Assembly: GCF_002222655.1 (NCBI RefSeq)
Contig: NZ_CP022423.1
Location: 2,480,001 to 2,544,000 of the forward strand
Direction: 5' to 3'
Origin: Vitreoscilla filiformis
Lineage (GTDB): Bacteria; Pseudomonadota; Gammaproteobacteria; Burkholderiales; Burkholderiaceae_C
Length of the DNA stretch: 64,000 nucleotides
Positions 18,811 to 29,078 of this stretch are shown here, piece by piece (within the stretch, counting starts at the first letter, position 1; every line of letters starts with the position of its first letter). Below the pieces are notes generated by a model that saw only the letters and a program-made list of their open reading frames with translations, searched no databases and was not told where the DNA came from. The position numbers and the translations under genes were made by a program.

Positions 18811-21800
18811 ATTTCACCCGCTGGGATGGCGGGTGTGGATTGAAACGAGCGCGAGGCGCAGCGGCTCAGGCGCCGCAGTTTGAATTTCACCCGCTGGGAT
18901 GGCGGGTGTGGATTGAAACGAACAGGAACGGCACGCCGGCGGCGGCGCACTGGTATTTCACCCGCTGGGATGGCGGGTGTGGATTGAAACCCGACAATGT
19001 TCAGTCCAGCATTTGCTGCCGCCAATTTCACCCGCTGGGATGGCGGGTGTGGATTGAAACAGCCGACTTGTCACGGCATCACCTCAAGATCGGATTTCAC
19101 CCGCTGGGATGGCGGGTGTGGATTGAAACCCGCAGGAATCAAGCATCCCGCTCCAGCCGCGCAATTTCACCCGCTGGGATGGCGGGTGTGGATTGAAACA
19201 TCAAAGCCAAGGGTTCGCGGGTGACTCTCACGCATTTCACCCGCTGGGATGGCGGGTGTGGATTGAAACGACAGATCCTTCCGCCTTGCGCATGCCGTGG
19301 CGCATTTCACCCGCTGGGATGGCGGGTGTGGATTGAAACCGCGTGATGCGTGGTATGTGTCAGCAGCAGCTACGCATTTCACCCGCTGGGATGGCGGGTG
19401 TGGATTGAAACCAGGTAGGCGTCTGCGCGCTGCTGGCGCGGGGTGGGGTATTTCACCCGCTGGGATGGCGGGTGTGGATTGAAACTCGGTGGTGAAAAAG
19501 TCGCTGGACGAAAAGGACATTTCACCCGCTGGGATGGCGGGTGTGGATTGAAACCGCCCTCGCATCGGCTGAGGGTGGCTGGCTGGACGTTTATTTCACC
19601 CGCTGGGATGGCGGGTGTGGATTGAAACTGCTTGGACTCAATTTCCTTGATGAAGAAATCTATATTTCACCCGCTGGGATGGCGGGTGTGGATTGAAACG
19701 CGGATCGTCCGCCATGTCCCGCCCACCACGATGATTTCACCCGCTGGGATGGCGGGTGTGGATTGAAACACTTGTGGGAGGCGTACTCGCCGCACCAATA
19801 GTATTTCACCCGCTGGGATGGCGGGTGTGGATTGAAACACGACGTAGCGAACCGAATCAGCGCCAAAAGTGCTATTTCACCCGCTGGGATGGCGGGTGTG
19901 GATTGAAACGGGGCGCACTTGTTATGTCTCTCAATCCGAGGCATTTCACCCGCTGGGATGGCGGGTGTGGATTGAAACTCTCTCCTCAAACTGACCCTGC
20001 CACAAATCCTAATAATTTCACCCGCTGGGATGGCGGGTGTGGATTGAAACTTAACTACTCAACAAGGTGATGCGATGGCAAAGAATTTCACCCGCTGGGA
20101 TGGCGGGTGTGGATTGAAACTTTTAGGTAACTGCGCATCATTCGAGACGCATACATTTCACCCGCTGGGATGGCGGGTGTGGATTGAAACTGCTGCTGGT
20201 GGTGTTGGTGGTCGTAGTAGTCCCCATTTCACCCGCTGGGATGGCGGGTGTGGATTGAAACACGGTGGCGCCCAGCGTGCAGCAGCGCCTCGAACATTTC
20301 ACCCGCTGGGATGGCGGGTGTGGATTGAAACAAGTCCATCGGCTACGCCTGCATGGGCGTGGTGTCATTTCACCCGCTGGGATGGCGGGTGTGGATTGAA
20401 ACAAGGCCATGGGCTACGCCTGCATGGGCGTGGTGTATTTCACCCGCTGGGATGGCGGGTGTGGATTGAAACTCGCCTTCGACCAGCACCACGGGCCGGC
20501 CAACATCATTTCACCCGCTGGGATGGCGGGTGTGGATTGAAACACCTGGGGATTCAAAGACAAAGGCGGCGGCGGCATTTCACCCGCTGGGATGGCGGGT
20601 GTGGATTGAAACATCAGCTCGGCATCGGATCGGTTCCGGGCCTCGTTATTTCACCCGCTGGGATGGCGGGTGTGGATTGAAACCCCTACGTCCTCGACCA
20701 CGATGCTGGCCGTCGCGTGATTTCACCCGCTGGGATGGCGGGTGTGGATTGAAACCGTTTGCCTGCTGCTACGCGCTACGAAAAGCCGATTTCACCCGCT
20801 GGGATGGCGGGTGTGGATTGAAACAACTGAAAAATTAGTAACAGGTGGTGCGGATACTCATTTCACCCGCTGGGATGGCGGGTGTGGATTGAAACTCGCT
20901 ACGGTGAGCCTTGGCGAGATTTGACGGGATTTCACCCGCTGGGATGGCGGGTGTGGATTGAAACTGGTTTGGCCTCGGCTGAATTGATCGACACGGTCAG
21001 ATTTCACCCGCTGGGATGGCGGGTGTGGATTGAAACACGCGCCGCCTCTGGCATGGCAGTGATGTCGCCAATTTCACCCGCTGGGATGGCGGGTGTGGAT
21101 TGAAACATCGCCGCGCTGCCGAGCTGGCCCGCCAACGTGTATTTCACCCGCTGGGATGGCGGGTGTGGATTGAAACAAGCACCGCTGGCCGGCATGCTGT
21201 CCATGGTGGATTTCACCCGCTGGGATGGCGGGTGTGGATTGAAACTCGGGCAGGCACCAGCCGCAATCGTCGTCCCAAACATTTCACCCGCTGGGATGGC
21301 GGGTGTGGATTGAAACGTGGGCACCACGAACGAGGCGCACTACCTATCCGATATTTCACCCGCTGGGATGGCGGGTGTGGATTGAAACGAGGACGCCACC
21401 AAATGCGCGCACCTGGCCAACAGATTTCACCCGCTGGGATGGCGGGTGTGGATTGAAACCGGCCCGAAGCTGGGGCGCCGTCAATGCCAAAAGGTTATTT
21501 CACCCGCTGGGATGGCGGGTGTGGATTGAAACCAAGCGCGGTTTGGTGTCAACCCGGCTCGACATGATATTTCACCCGCTGGGATGGCGGGTGTGGATTG
21601 AAACTGTTGTATCAACTACATTACAATACAACACTACATTTCACCCGCTGGGATGGCGGGTGTGGATTGAAACGGCGCTGGGGCGGGTCGGTGAGATTGT
21701 CACTTGCCTGATTTCACCCGCTGGGATGGCGGGTGTGGATTGAAACATCTTCGACCGCCTCAACGGATTCACCGCAAGACGGATTTCACCCGCTGGGATG

Positions 21801-22595
21801 GCGGGTGTGGATTGAAACCGGCACAACCCATGTCCCGCCAGCCCCAATAAAGACAATTTCACCCGCTGGGATGGCGGGTGTGGATTGAAACCCACGGCAT
21901 GGTAGTTGGTGGCACATGGCGCACAAATTTCACCCGCTGGGATGGCGGGTGTGGATTGAAACTCTCGCGTGCAACTGTGTCAGTGGGTTGCCGGCATTTC
22001 ACCCGCTGGGATGGCGGGTGTGGATTGAAACCATCGGCGCCCAGCAAGAGCCCAGCGTGCTCATCCATTTCACCCGCTGGGATGGCGGGTGTGGATTGAA
22101 ACAGTGCCAGTTTGGGCGGGTCAAAATCTTTGATTTATTTCACCCGCTGGGATGGCGGGTGTGGATTGAAACTCGCCTAAATTTGTCGGCGTGGACACTG
22201 TGCAAGTATTTCACCCGCTGGGATGGCGGGTGTGGATTGAAACCGCAGTGACAAAAGCGGTACAGATTACGGTGCAGATTTCACCCGCTGGGATGGCGGG
22301 TGTGGATTGAAACCCCCCCGCCATCGTGGCAGCAATGGACGCCCTCATTTCACCCGCTGGGATGGCGGGTGTGGATTGAAACGCGTTCATTGCCGTCGAG
22401 AAATCCACCCCGCACCATTTCACCCGCTGGGATGGCGGGTGTGGATTGAAACTGGCGTGGCTCGCAGCTCGCGCACAAGCCAACGCGGATTTCACCCGCT
22501 GGGATGGCGGGTGTGGATTGAAACAGCATACCCACAAATATACCCACATTTACCCAAATATTTCACCCGCTGGGATGGCGGGTGTGGATTGAAAC
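18811..22595 (+). CRISPR. type I-C CRISPR array, 54 repeats and 53 spacers
   Basis: Repeats of 36 bp recur every 69-74 bp. Each begins ATTTCACCCGCTGGGATGG and ends CGGGTGTGGATTGAAAC. The dyad CACCCGC/GCGGGTG around a 7-nt loop forms the crRNA hairpin, and the end ATTGAAAC is the common 3' end of I-C repeats. Spacers are 33-38 nt. I saw no mismatch in any repeat, including the last one at 22560-22595. Spacer S22 (20332-20366) and S23 (20403-20436) are 32/34 identical. S13 (19700-19733) and S44 (21892-21926) encode the same peptide in opposite orientation. S53 is a low-complexity C/A/T spacer. Transcription should run from the leader towards earP. Confidence 0.99.
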
Positions 22596-22662
22596 ATGGA
22601 AATGATGTGCCAGAAGTAGAACCAAACAAGCAAGTAAAAAAACGGCTTTAAACTCTCTCACC

Positions 22663-23769
22663 ATGTCCGATACCATCGCCCACAGCCCATACTCGCCCCC
22701 TCAAAACAGCGCAGGCGAATTCCCCGCCCTGCGCTGGGACATCTTCTGCCGCGTCATCGACAACTTCGGCGACATCGGCGTGTGCTGGCGCCTCGCCGCC
22801 CAATTGGCCGCCCGAGGCCAGCGCGTGCGCTTGTGGGTGGACGACGCCCGCGCCCTGGCCTGGATGGCCCCCAACGGCGCCCCCGGCGTCAGCGTCCACG
22901 CTTGGCCCACCGACGCCGACACCTTCCCCTGGCCCACCCCCGGCAACGTGGTGATCGAAACCTTCGGCTGCGACCTGCCCGACGCCTTCATCGCCCGCAT
23001 GGCCCACGCTGCACAAACGGGCCCAGCGCCGGTATGGCTCAACCTCGAATACCTCAGCGCCGAGGAGGACGTCGAACGTTCGCACCGCCTGGTTTCACCG
23101 CAATGGCGGGCACCGGCCAACGGGCTCATGAAGTGGTTTTTTTACCCCGGGTTCACACTCGCCACCGGCGGGCTGCTGCGCGAAACCACCGCCCCCGCTC
23201 CGCCGCTGAACCTCCCCCGGCGCCCCGGCGAACTTTGCGTCAGCCTCTTTGCCTACCCGCACGCTCCGCTGGCCGCGCTGCTGGCACAGTTGCCGCGCTT
23301 GGGCGCCCCCGTGCTGTTGCTGGCCGCACCCGGCGCCACCCGCGACGCCCTCGAACGCCTGCCGCTGCCCCCCGGCGTGCGCCTGCACCGCCTGCCCTGG
23401 CTCACCCAACCCGACTACGACCGCCTGCTCGCCGCCTGCGACCTCAACTTGGTGCGCGGCGAAGATTCCTTCGTGCGGGCGCAGTGGGCGGCGTGGCCGT
23501 TTCTCTGGCACATCTATTTTCAAGACGATGGCGTCCACGCCGACAAACTCGATGCCTTCCTCGCCCGCCACCTCCACACCGCGCCGCCGAGTCTGGCTGC
23601 CCAGGTGCGCGCCTGGATGCACTGGTGGAACGGCCTGACGCCCCACGCCCCCGCCGCCTGGCCCGACCTCCGTGCTTGGGCCACCCACACCACCCACTGG
23701 CGAGACACCCTGCACGTTCAGCCCGATCTGGTGAGCCAGCTCCTCGGGTTCGTCACTGAAAAGCTTTAA
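22663..23769 (+). CDS. earP: EF-P arginine rhamnosyltransferase EarP
   Basis: EarP transfers rhamnose from dTDP-rhamnose to Arg32 of elongation factor P, which is needed for efficient polyproline translation. The 368-aa protein has the donor/acceptor motif DNFGD at residues 33-37, family segments ETFGCDLPDAF and WLNLEYLSAEEDVERSH, and the C-terminal RGEDSFVRAQW. It lies directly before efp, the canonical pairing. The N-terminus is about 20 residues longer than I expect for the family (homology starts at RWDIFCRVIDN), and no good ribosome-binding site precedes the ATG, which sits only 67 bp after the last CRISPR repeat. No terminator is visible between array and gene. Confidence 0.94.
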   Translation: MSDTIAHSPYSPPQNSAGEFPALRWDIFCRVIDNFGDIGVCWRLAAQLAARGQRVRLWVDDARALAWMAPNGAPGVSVHAWPTDADTFPWPTPGNVVIETFGCDLPDAFIARMAHAAQTGPAPVWLNLEYLSAEEDVERSHRLVSPQWRAPANGLMKWFFYPGFTLATGGLLRETTAPAPPLNLPRRPGELCVSLFAYPHAPLAALLAQLPRLGAPVLLLAAPGATRDALERLPLPPGVRLHRLPWLTQPDYDRLLAACDLNLVRGEDSFVRAQWAAWPFLWHIYFQDDGVHADKLDAFLARHLHTAPPSLAAQVRAWMHWWNGLTPHAPAAWPDLRAWATHTTHWRDTLHVQPDLVSQLLGFVTEKL

Positions 23770-23856
23770 AATGGCGAGTTTTGCGGATTTCACCGCCGCA
23801 ACCGTTCACACGGGTGCTGCCACGGGGCAACACCCTCTCACAGGAAGTGATCCCCC

Positions 23857-24411
23857 ATGAAACTCGCTCAGGAAATCCGCGCCGGCAACGTGATCATGCA
23901 AGGCAAGGACCCGATGGTCGTGCAGAAGACCGAATACAGCCGTGGTGGCCGTGGCGCTGCAACCGTGCGCATCAAGATGAAGAACCTGTTGAACGGCGGC
24001 GGCGCTGAAACGGTGTTCAAGGCCGACGAAAAGATGGACCTGGTCATCCTCGACAAGAAGGAATGCACCTACTCCTATTTCGCTGATCCGATGTATGTGT
24101 TCATGGACACCGAGTACAACCAGTACGAAGTGGAAGCCGAGAACATGGGCGATGCCATCAGCTACCTGCAAGACGAAATGACCGTGGAAGTGACCTTCTA
24201 CGACGGCAAGGCCATCTCGGTTGAAATGCCCACCAGCGTGGTGCGCGAGATCGAAACCGAACCCGCCGTCAAGGGTGACACTTCGGGCAAGGTGATGAAG
24301 CCCGCACGCATCGTCGGCACTGGTTTCGAAATCGCGGTGCCGCTGTTCGTGGAAAACGGCGACAAGATCGAAATCGACACCCGCACCCACGAGTATCGCA
24401 AGCGCGTCTAA
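23857..24411 (+). CDS. efp: elongation factor P (arginine-32 type)
   Basis: EF-P enters the ribosomal E-site and relieves stalling at consecutive prolines. The 184-aa protein has three beta-barrel domains; the modification loop reads [12 protein letters not shown] with Arg at position 32, the residue rhamnosylated by EarP, where E. coli-type EF-P has lysine. The C-terminal signature [20 protein letters not shown] is intact. A good AGGAAG ribosome-binding site precedes it. The 87-bp gap from earP contains a TAAAAT -10-like hexamer (23767-23772) without a good -35, so efp may have its own promoter. Confidence 0.98.
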   Translation: MKLAQEIRAGNVIMQGKDPMVVQKTEYSRGGRGAATVRIKMKNLLNGGGAETVFKADEKMDLVILDKKECTYSYFADPMYVFMDTEYNQYEVEAENMGDAISYLQDEMTVEVTFYDGKAISVEMPTSVVREIETEPAVKGDTSGKVMKPARIVGTGFEIAVPLFVENGDKIEIDTRTHEYRKRV

Positions 24412-24428
24412 GCCGACGCCGCACACAC

Positions 24429-24451
24429 AAGGCACCTTCGGGTGCCTTTTT
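24429..24451 (+). terminator. intrinsic terminator after efp
   Basis: An AAGGCACC/GGTGCCTT stem with a TTCG tetraloop is followed by a T run, 17 bp after the efp stop. Confidence 0.92.
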
Positions 24452-24469
24452 GCTTTCTGAGGCCGCCCG

Positions 24470-26482
24470 ATGAAAACCCAGCCGCTCCAACCCGCCCAGG
24501 TTCAGTTTGACGACCCCGCTCACGCCGGCACGCCCTACGCCCCGGCGTTTGGTGACGTCTACCACGCCCGCGCCGGTGCGCTGGCGCAGGCGCGGCACGT
24601 CTTTCTGGCGGGCAACGGTTTGCCGGGGCGCTGGCAGGCGTGTGAACGCTTTGTGGTATTGGAGACCGGCTTCGGCCTGGGCAACAACTTTTTAGCGACT
24701 TGGCAGGCGTGGCGCGACGATCCGCAGCGCTGCGGCCAACTGGTGTTCATCTCGCTGGAAAAACACCCGCTGCGCCCCGAGGACCTGGCCCGCGTTCACG
24801 CCCAACACGCGCTGCCGGAATTGGCCCAGCAACTGGTGGCGCAGTGGCCGCCCCTCACGCCCGACCTGCATCAGCTTGATTTTGAAGAAGGCCGCGTGCG
24901 CCTGCTGCTGGCTTTCGGCGACGCGCACACCTGGCTGCCCGAGCTGATCGCCGAGGTGGATGCGTTCTACCTCGACGGTTTTTCCCCCGCCCGCAACGCC
25001 GACATGTGGGATGAACGCCTGATCAAAGCCTGTGCCCGCTTGGCCGCTCCGGGCGCCAGCGCCGCCACTTGGAGCGTGGCCCGCAACGTGCGCGAGGCCC
25101 TGAGCGCCGCCGGTTTTGCGGTGAGCCGCGCCCCCGGTTTCGGCACGAAACGCGACATGACGGTGGCCCACTGGCCCGCCGCCGACGCTCCGAACGCCCG
25201 CCCACGCCTGGCACCGACTGGCCGTCAACCAGCGCGGGGAATGCGCACGGTGTTGGTGATCGGCGCCGGGTTGGCGGGTGCATCGGCGGCGCGGGCGCTG
25301 GCCGCGCAAGGGCTGGCGGTGACGGTGCTGGAGCGCCGCGAGGCCACCGCGCAGGAAACCTCCGGCAACCCCGCCGGCATTTTTCACCCGGTGATCCACG
25401 CGCACGACGGCGCCCATGCCCAACTGCTGCGCGCTGGGTCGCTGCGCACCGCCCAACTGCTGCGCGGCCCGACCGAGCGCGGTGAACTGCCGGGCGCGGT
25501 GGCCGGCCTGCTGCGCGGCCACAGCCCCGAAGACGGCGACGTTTCCGAGGCCACCCCGGCGGCGATGCGTCAGCTCATCGAACGCCACGGCTTGCCGGCG
25601 TCGTTCGTGCAGGCGCTGTCACGGGAGGCGGCGCAAGCGCGGGCCGGGCACGCTTTGGCCGGCCCGGCGTGGTTTTACCCGGCCAGCGGCTGGGTGAGCC
25701 CGTCGGCGCTGGTGCGTCACTGGCTCCAACGTCCGGGGGTGACGCTGCGCACGGCGGCCCCCGTCGCCCGGTTGCTGCCCCGCCTCGGTGGGGGCTGGTG
25801 CGCGCACGATGCCCAGGGCGACCTCCTGGCCGAAGCGGATGGCGTCGTGCTGGCATGTGCGCATGAACTCGTGCCCCTGCTGACGGAACACAGCGACGCC
25901 CCCCACTGGCCGCTGGGCAGCAGCCGGGGTCAGGTGACGTGGTGGCCGCCCGAATCCGCTGCGGCCACTGGCCTGCCGCGCGCGGCGCTGCCGGTGGCCA
26001 GCGGCGGTTATGTGATCGCCCCACCGGATGGCGCCCTGTTGTGCGGCGCCACCAACCAACTCCGCGACGACGACCCCGACGTGCGCGACGCCGACCACCG
26101 CACCAACCTCCAGCGCGTGGCGGAACTCACCGGGCAAGCCGTGGATGTCGAAGCGGCGATGCGGGCGGGGCCGCAAGGGCGCGTCGGCTGGCGCTTGATG
26201 GTGGATGACCGTTTGCCGCTGCTCGGGCCGGTGCCGCAACCCTGGGCGGCGTTGGCCGGTGTGCGACGTTTGGAGCAGCCGCGTTACGTGCCGCGTGTGG
26301 CGGGGTTGTACGTGCTGGGGGCGCTGGGCTCACGCGGCTTGAGCGTGGCGCCGCTGTTGGGGGAGGCGCTGGCGGCGTGGATCACGGGTGCCCCGCAGCC
26401 GCTGGCGGGGAGTTTGTTGGATGCGGTGGATGTGGGGCGGTTTGTGGCGCGGCGCGTGCGCAAAGGGAACACGCCGGCTTGA
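24470..26482 (+). CDS. mnmC: bifunctional tRNA mnm5s2U biosynthesis protein MnmC
   Basis: MnmC completes 5-methylaminomethyl-2-thiouridine at the tRNA wobble position. The C-terminal FAD domain removes the carboxymethyl group and the N-terminal SAM domain methylates the product. The 670-aa protein has the methyltransferase (about residues 1-250, with VLETGFGLGNNFLATW and FYLDGFSPARNADMW) and then a Rossmann FAD-binding motif starting near residue 261 (VLVIGAGLAGASAARALAAQ). The oxidase part has the family segment TSGNPAGIFHPVIH and ends near LGALGSRGLSVAPLLGE. It starts 18 bp after the efp terminator and converges on rpiA with a 12-bp gap. Confidence 0.95.
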   Translation: MKTQPLQPAQVQFDDPAHAGTPYAPAFGDVYHARAGALAQARHVFLAGNGLPGRWQACERFVVLETGFGLGNNFLATWQAWRDDPQRCGQLVFISLEKHPLRPEDLARVHAQHALPELAQQLVAQWPPLTPDLHQLDFEEGRVRLLLAFGDAHTWLPELIAEVDAFYLDGFSPARNADMWDERLIKACARLAAPGASAATWSVARNVREALSAAGFAVSRAPGFGTKRDMTVAHWPAADAPNARPRLAPTGRQPARGMRTVLVIGAGLAGASAARALAAQGLAVTVLERREATAQETSGNPAGIFHPVIHAHDGAHAQLLRAGSLRTAQLLRGPTERGELPGAVAGLLRGHSPEDGDVSEATPAAMRQLIERHGLPASFVQALSREAAQARAGHALAGPAWFYPASGWVSPSALVRHWLQRPGVTLRTAAPVARLLPRLGGGWCAHDAQGDLLAEADGVVLACAHELVPLLTEHSDAPHWPLGSSRGQVTWWPPESAAATGLPRAALPVASGGYVIAPPDGALLCGATNQLRDDDPDVRDADHRTNLQRVAELTGQAVDVEAAMRAGPQGRVGWRLMVDDRLPLLGPVPQPWAALAGVRRLEQPRYVPRVAGLYVLGALGSRGLSVAPLLGEALAAWITGAPQPLAGSLLDAVDVGRFVARRVRKGNTPA

Positions 26483-26494
26483 TGGCAAAACGAA

Positions 26495-27163
26495 TCAGCC
26501 GCCAAACGTCAGCGTCTTCACGCCTTCTTCGGTGCCCAACAGGCACACGCTGGCCTTGTGGCGGCCAAAAATCCCCACCGTCACCACCCCCGGCCACAGC
26601 GTCACTTCGGCTTCCATCGCCAGCGGGTCGGTGATGCGCAAACCGCGCACGTCCACGATGACATTGCCGTTGTCCGTGGTCACGCCTTCGCGGATGCGGG
26701 CCTCGCCGCCATAAGTGCTGGCAAAACGGCGCATCACTTGCTGCGCCGCCATCGGGATGACTTCCACCGGCAGCGGGAAGTTGCCCAGCACGTCCACCAG
26801 CTTGCTGGCATCGGCGATGCACACAAACCGGGCCGCCAAGTCGGCCACGATCTTTTCCCGCGTCAGTGCTGCGCCGCCGCCTTTGATCATGCAACCGGTG
26901 GGGTCGATCTCGTCGGCCCCGTCAATGTAGACGGGAATGTCCGTCACCTCGTTCGAGTCCAGCACCGGAATGCCGTGGGCCAGCAGGCGCTCCGTGCTCT
27001 TGATTGAGCTGGACACCGCACCGGCGATTTGGTCTTTCATGGTGGCCAGGGCGTCGATGAAACAGTTCACCGTCGAGCCCGTGCCCACCCCCACGATGCT
27101 GCCGGGAACCACGTAGGCCAGGGCAGCTTGGCCCACGAGGGCCTTCAGTTCGTCTTGCGTCAT
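26495..27163 (-). CDS. rpiA: ribose-5-phosphate isomerase A
   Basis: RpiA interconverts ribulose 5-phosphate and ribose 5-phosphate in the pentose phosphate pathway. The 222-aa protein has the phosphate loop [15 protein letters not shown], the active-site region [20 protein letters not shown] with the following LTREKIVA, and a C-terminal [18 protein letters not shown]. Length and start are standard. It is divergent from pyrD, with 68 bp between the starts. Confidence 0.97.
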   Translation of the reverse strand: MTQDELKALVGQAALAYVVPGSIVGVGTGSTVNCFIDALATMKDQIAGAVSSSIKSTERLLAHGIPVLDSNEVTDIPVYIDGADEIDPTGCMIKGGGAALTREKIVADLAARFVCIADASKLVDVLGNFPLPVEVIPMAAQQVMRRFASTYGGEARIREGVTTDNGNVIVDVRGLRITDPLAMEAEVTLWPGVVTVGIFGRHKASVCLLGTEEGVKTLTFGG

Positions 27164-27231
27164 GGGTGCGAATTATCGCCATTCGTTCACAATCACAAGT
27201 CCATACCGACAACTCGACTTCAGAGACCATC

Positions 27232-28272
27232 ATGGCCCTGTTCCCCTATTCGGTCGCCCGTCCGTTCCTCTTCAGCCAAGACGCGGAAGATTCACACGAC
27301 GCCCTGTTGTGCCAACTGGCCCGGTTCCAAAACACCCCGTTGCAAGGCTTGTGGGCCCAAAATCGGGTGAATGACCCGGTGACGGTCGCCGGCTTGAACT
27401 TCCCCAACCGCCTCGGCTTGGCGGCAGGGTTGGACAAGAACGGTCGCTGCATTGACGCCCTGGGCGCCATGGGATTCGGGTTCATCGAAGTGGGCACGGT
27501 CACGCCCAAGGCGCAAGCGGGCAACCCCAAGCCGCGCCTGTTCCGCCTGCCACGTGCCAACGCGCTGATCAACCGCTTCGGTTTCAACAACGATGGGCTG
27601 GACGCCTTCCTCACCAACGTGCAACGCGCCCACAGTTTCCGGGCCGGGGGCGGCATCGTTGGGCTGAACATCGGCAAGAACGCCAGCACGCCCATCGAAA
27701 ACGCAGTGGACGATTATTTGATCGGCCTGGAAGGTGTCTTCCCCCACGCCGACTACATCACCGTCAACATCTCCAGCCCCAACACCAAGAACCTGCGCGC
27801 CCTGCAAAGCGACGCCGCCTTGGGCGCCCTGCTGGCCCCGCTCACCGAGCGCAAAGCCCAGCTCGAACAAGCCCAGGGCCGCAAGGTGCCGATGTTCGTC
27901 AAGATCGCCCCGGATCTGGAGGTGGAGCAAATCGGCGTCATCGCGGCCACGCTGAAACAAAGCGGGGTGGATGGGGTGATTGCCACCAACACCACCATCA
28001 GCCGAGCTGCGGTGCAAGGGCTGGAACATGCCGAGGAAACGGGCGGCCTGTCCGGTGCGCCGGTGTTGACGCCGAGCAACCGCATCATCGTGGGGCTGCG
28101 CGAGGCGCTGGGAGCGGGCTTCCCCATCATCGGCGTGGGCGGCGTGATGAGCGGCGACGATGCACGCTCCAAACTGCTGGCCGGCGCCGACTTGGTGCAG
28201 ATTTACACCGGCTTGGTCTACCAAGGCCCGGCCCTGGTACGCGACGCTGCCTTGGCCCTGACGGTTCGCTAA
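27232..28272 (+). CDS. pyrD: dihydroorotate dehydrogenase (quinone), class 2
   Basis: PyrD oxidises dihydroorotate to orotate in pyrimidine synthesis, passing electrons to membrane quinones. The 346-aa protein has the class 2 N-terminal helix region ([20 protein letters not shown]), the FMN segment [41 protein letters not shown] with the class 2 serine, TNTTISR, and the phosphate-binding [20 protein letters not shown]. The ATG at 27232 is chosen by homology; the open frame extends 22 codons upstream without similarity. Confidence 0.97.
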   Translation: MALFPYSVARPFLFSQDAEDSHDALLCQLARFQNTPLQGLWAQNRVNDPVTVAGLNFPNRLGLAAGLDKNGRCIDALGAMGFGFIEVGTVTPKAQAGNPKPRLFRLPRANALINRFGFNNDGLDAFLTNVQRAHSFRAGGGIVGLNIGKNASTPIENAVDDYLIGLEGVFPHADYITVNISSPNTKNLRALQSDAALGALLAPLTERKAQLEQAQGRKVPMFVKIAPDLEVEQIGVIAATLKQSGVDGVIATNTTISRAAVQGLEHAEETGGLSGAPVLTPSNRIIVGLREALGAGFPIIGVGGVMSGDDARSKLLAGADLVQIYTGLVYQGPALVRDAALALTVR

Positions 28273-28364
28273 ACCCATCATGGCCGGGCCAGTGGTGATG
28301 ATTTGGTCACGATTCCTCTGCCAAACCCGTTGCCGAGGGGAAGTCAAGTCTCCACAATCCGGCC

Positions 28365-29078
28365 ATGCATCGCAAACCTCCTGCTGAAAAACCGGCGTCA
28401 CCTCTGGCTTTCGTGGTGATTGCGGGGCTGTTCGTCGTTGGGGCGGCGTCTGTGGAATTGTTGGATGATTCCAAGGATGTGGCCACCGGCCAAAGCTCCG
28501 AAAGCCTGATCGACCGCATCCGCCAAAGTGCCGGCACGCCTGAGCAACGCCAAGCGCTGAGTCAGGCCTCCCCGGCGCAATTGCGGGCGCTGATGGCCCA
28601 GGCCACCCCGGAGCAACTGCGCGCCATGGCGGCGCAAGCCTCGCCGGAACAGCTTCAGGTGCTCGTCAACCAGGCTTCGCGTGAACAATTGCAGGCGTTT
28701 GGAGGCGCAGCGTCGGCGCCAGTGAACATCGACCGGGCCGCCTTGATGCGCCGCGATGAACCCGCCGATGACGCGCCCGCCCTCGCCACCGATCGCACGC
28801 TCACCCAAGCCGCGTTGCAGCGCCCAGGCGCCACCACCACGGCCCACATGGCAGAAAGCACCGGTTTGAAAGCCGATCTGGAGGAAGTAACGCTGGCACG
28901 CGCCGTCTCGTTCGACAGCACGCCCCCGGACAGCTCCGAACGCACCACTTCGTTCTGCGACACCCGCCGCGATCTGGAAGACCCGGCCTGGCAAGCGCAT
29001 CTGGTCGGGCATCGCACGCCGACCCGGTGGTTCCAACGCCCCCCCAGCTTCCAACTCTCAGCCGACTGCGGAACCTGA
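28365..29078 (+). CDS. hypothetical membrane-anchored protein with 12-residue tandem repeats
   Basis: I do not recognise the family. The 237-aa product has a short basic N-terminus, one hydrophobic segment (about residues 12-30) and then five tandem units of 12 residues at about 57-113. The consensus is A-S/T-P-x-Q-L-x-x-L/M-x-x-Q (for example ASPAQLRALMAQ and ATPEQLRAMAAQ). Hydrophobic and glutamine positions recur so that each unit may form a short helix. A proline- and threonine-rich tail follows, with two cysteines (one near the end, SADCGT). It is probably anchored in the inner membrane with a periplasmic domain. Its 3' end overlaps the hoxJ 3' end by 21 bp, convergent. Confidence 0.7.
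   Translation: MHRKPPAEKPASPLAFVVIAGLFVVGAASVELLDDSKDVATGQSSESLIDRIRQSAGTPEQRQALSQASPAQLRALMAQATPEQLRAMAAQASPEQLQVLVNQASREQLQAFGGAASAPVNIDRAALMRRDEPADDAPALATDRTLTQAALQRPGATTTAHMAESTGLKADLEEVTLARAVSFDSTPPDSSERTTSFCDTRRDLEDPAWQAHLVGHRTPTRWFQRPPSFQLSADCGT

Noticed and set aside
21819..21855. Spacer S43 (reverse complement VFIGAGGTWVVP) as a third member of the S13/S44 set
   Set aside because: It shares only GGTW and 12 bases with S13; the context resembles a G-TW-VP tail-fibre motif instead, so a common target is not supported.
18699..22651. Long open frames across the CRISPR array on both strands (products such as FTRWDGGCGLK and FNPHPPSQRVK repeated)
   Set aside because: The 36-bp repeat is a multiple of three and keeps several frames open; the peptides are only translations of repeats and spacers.
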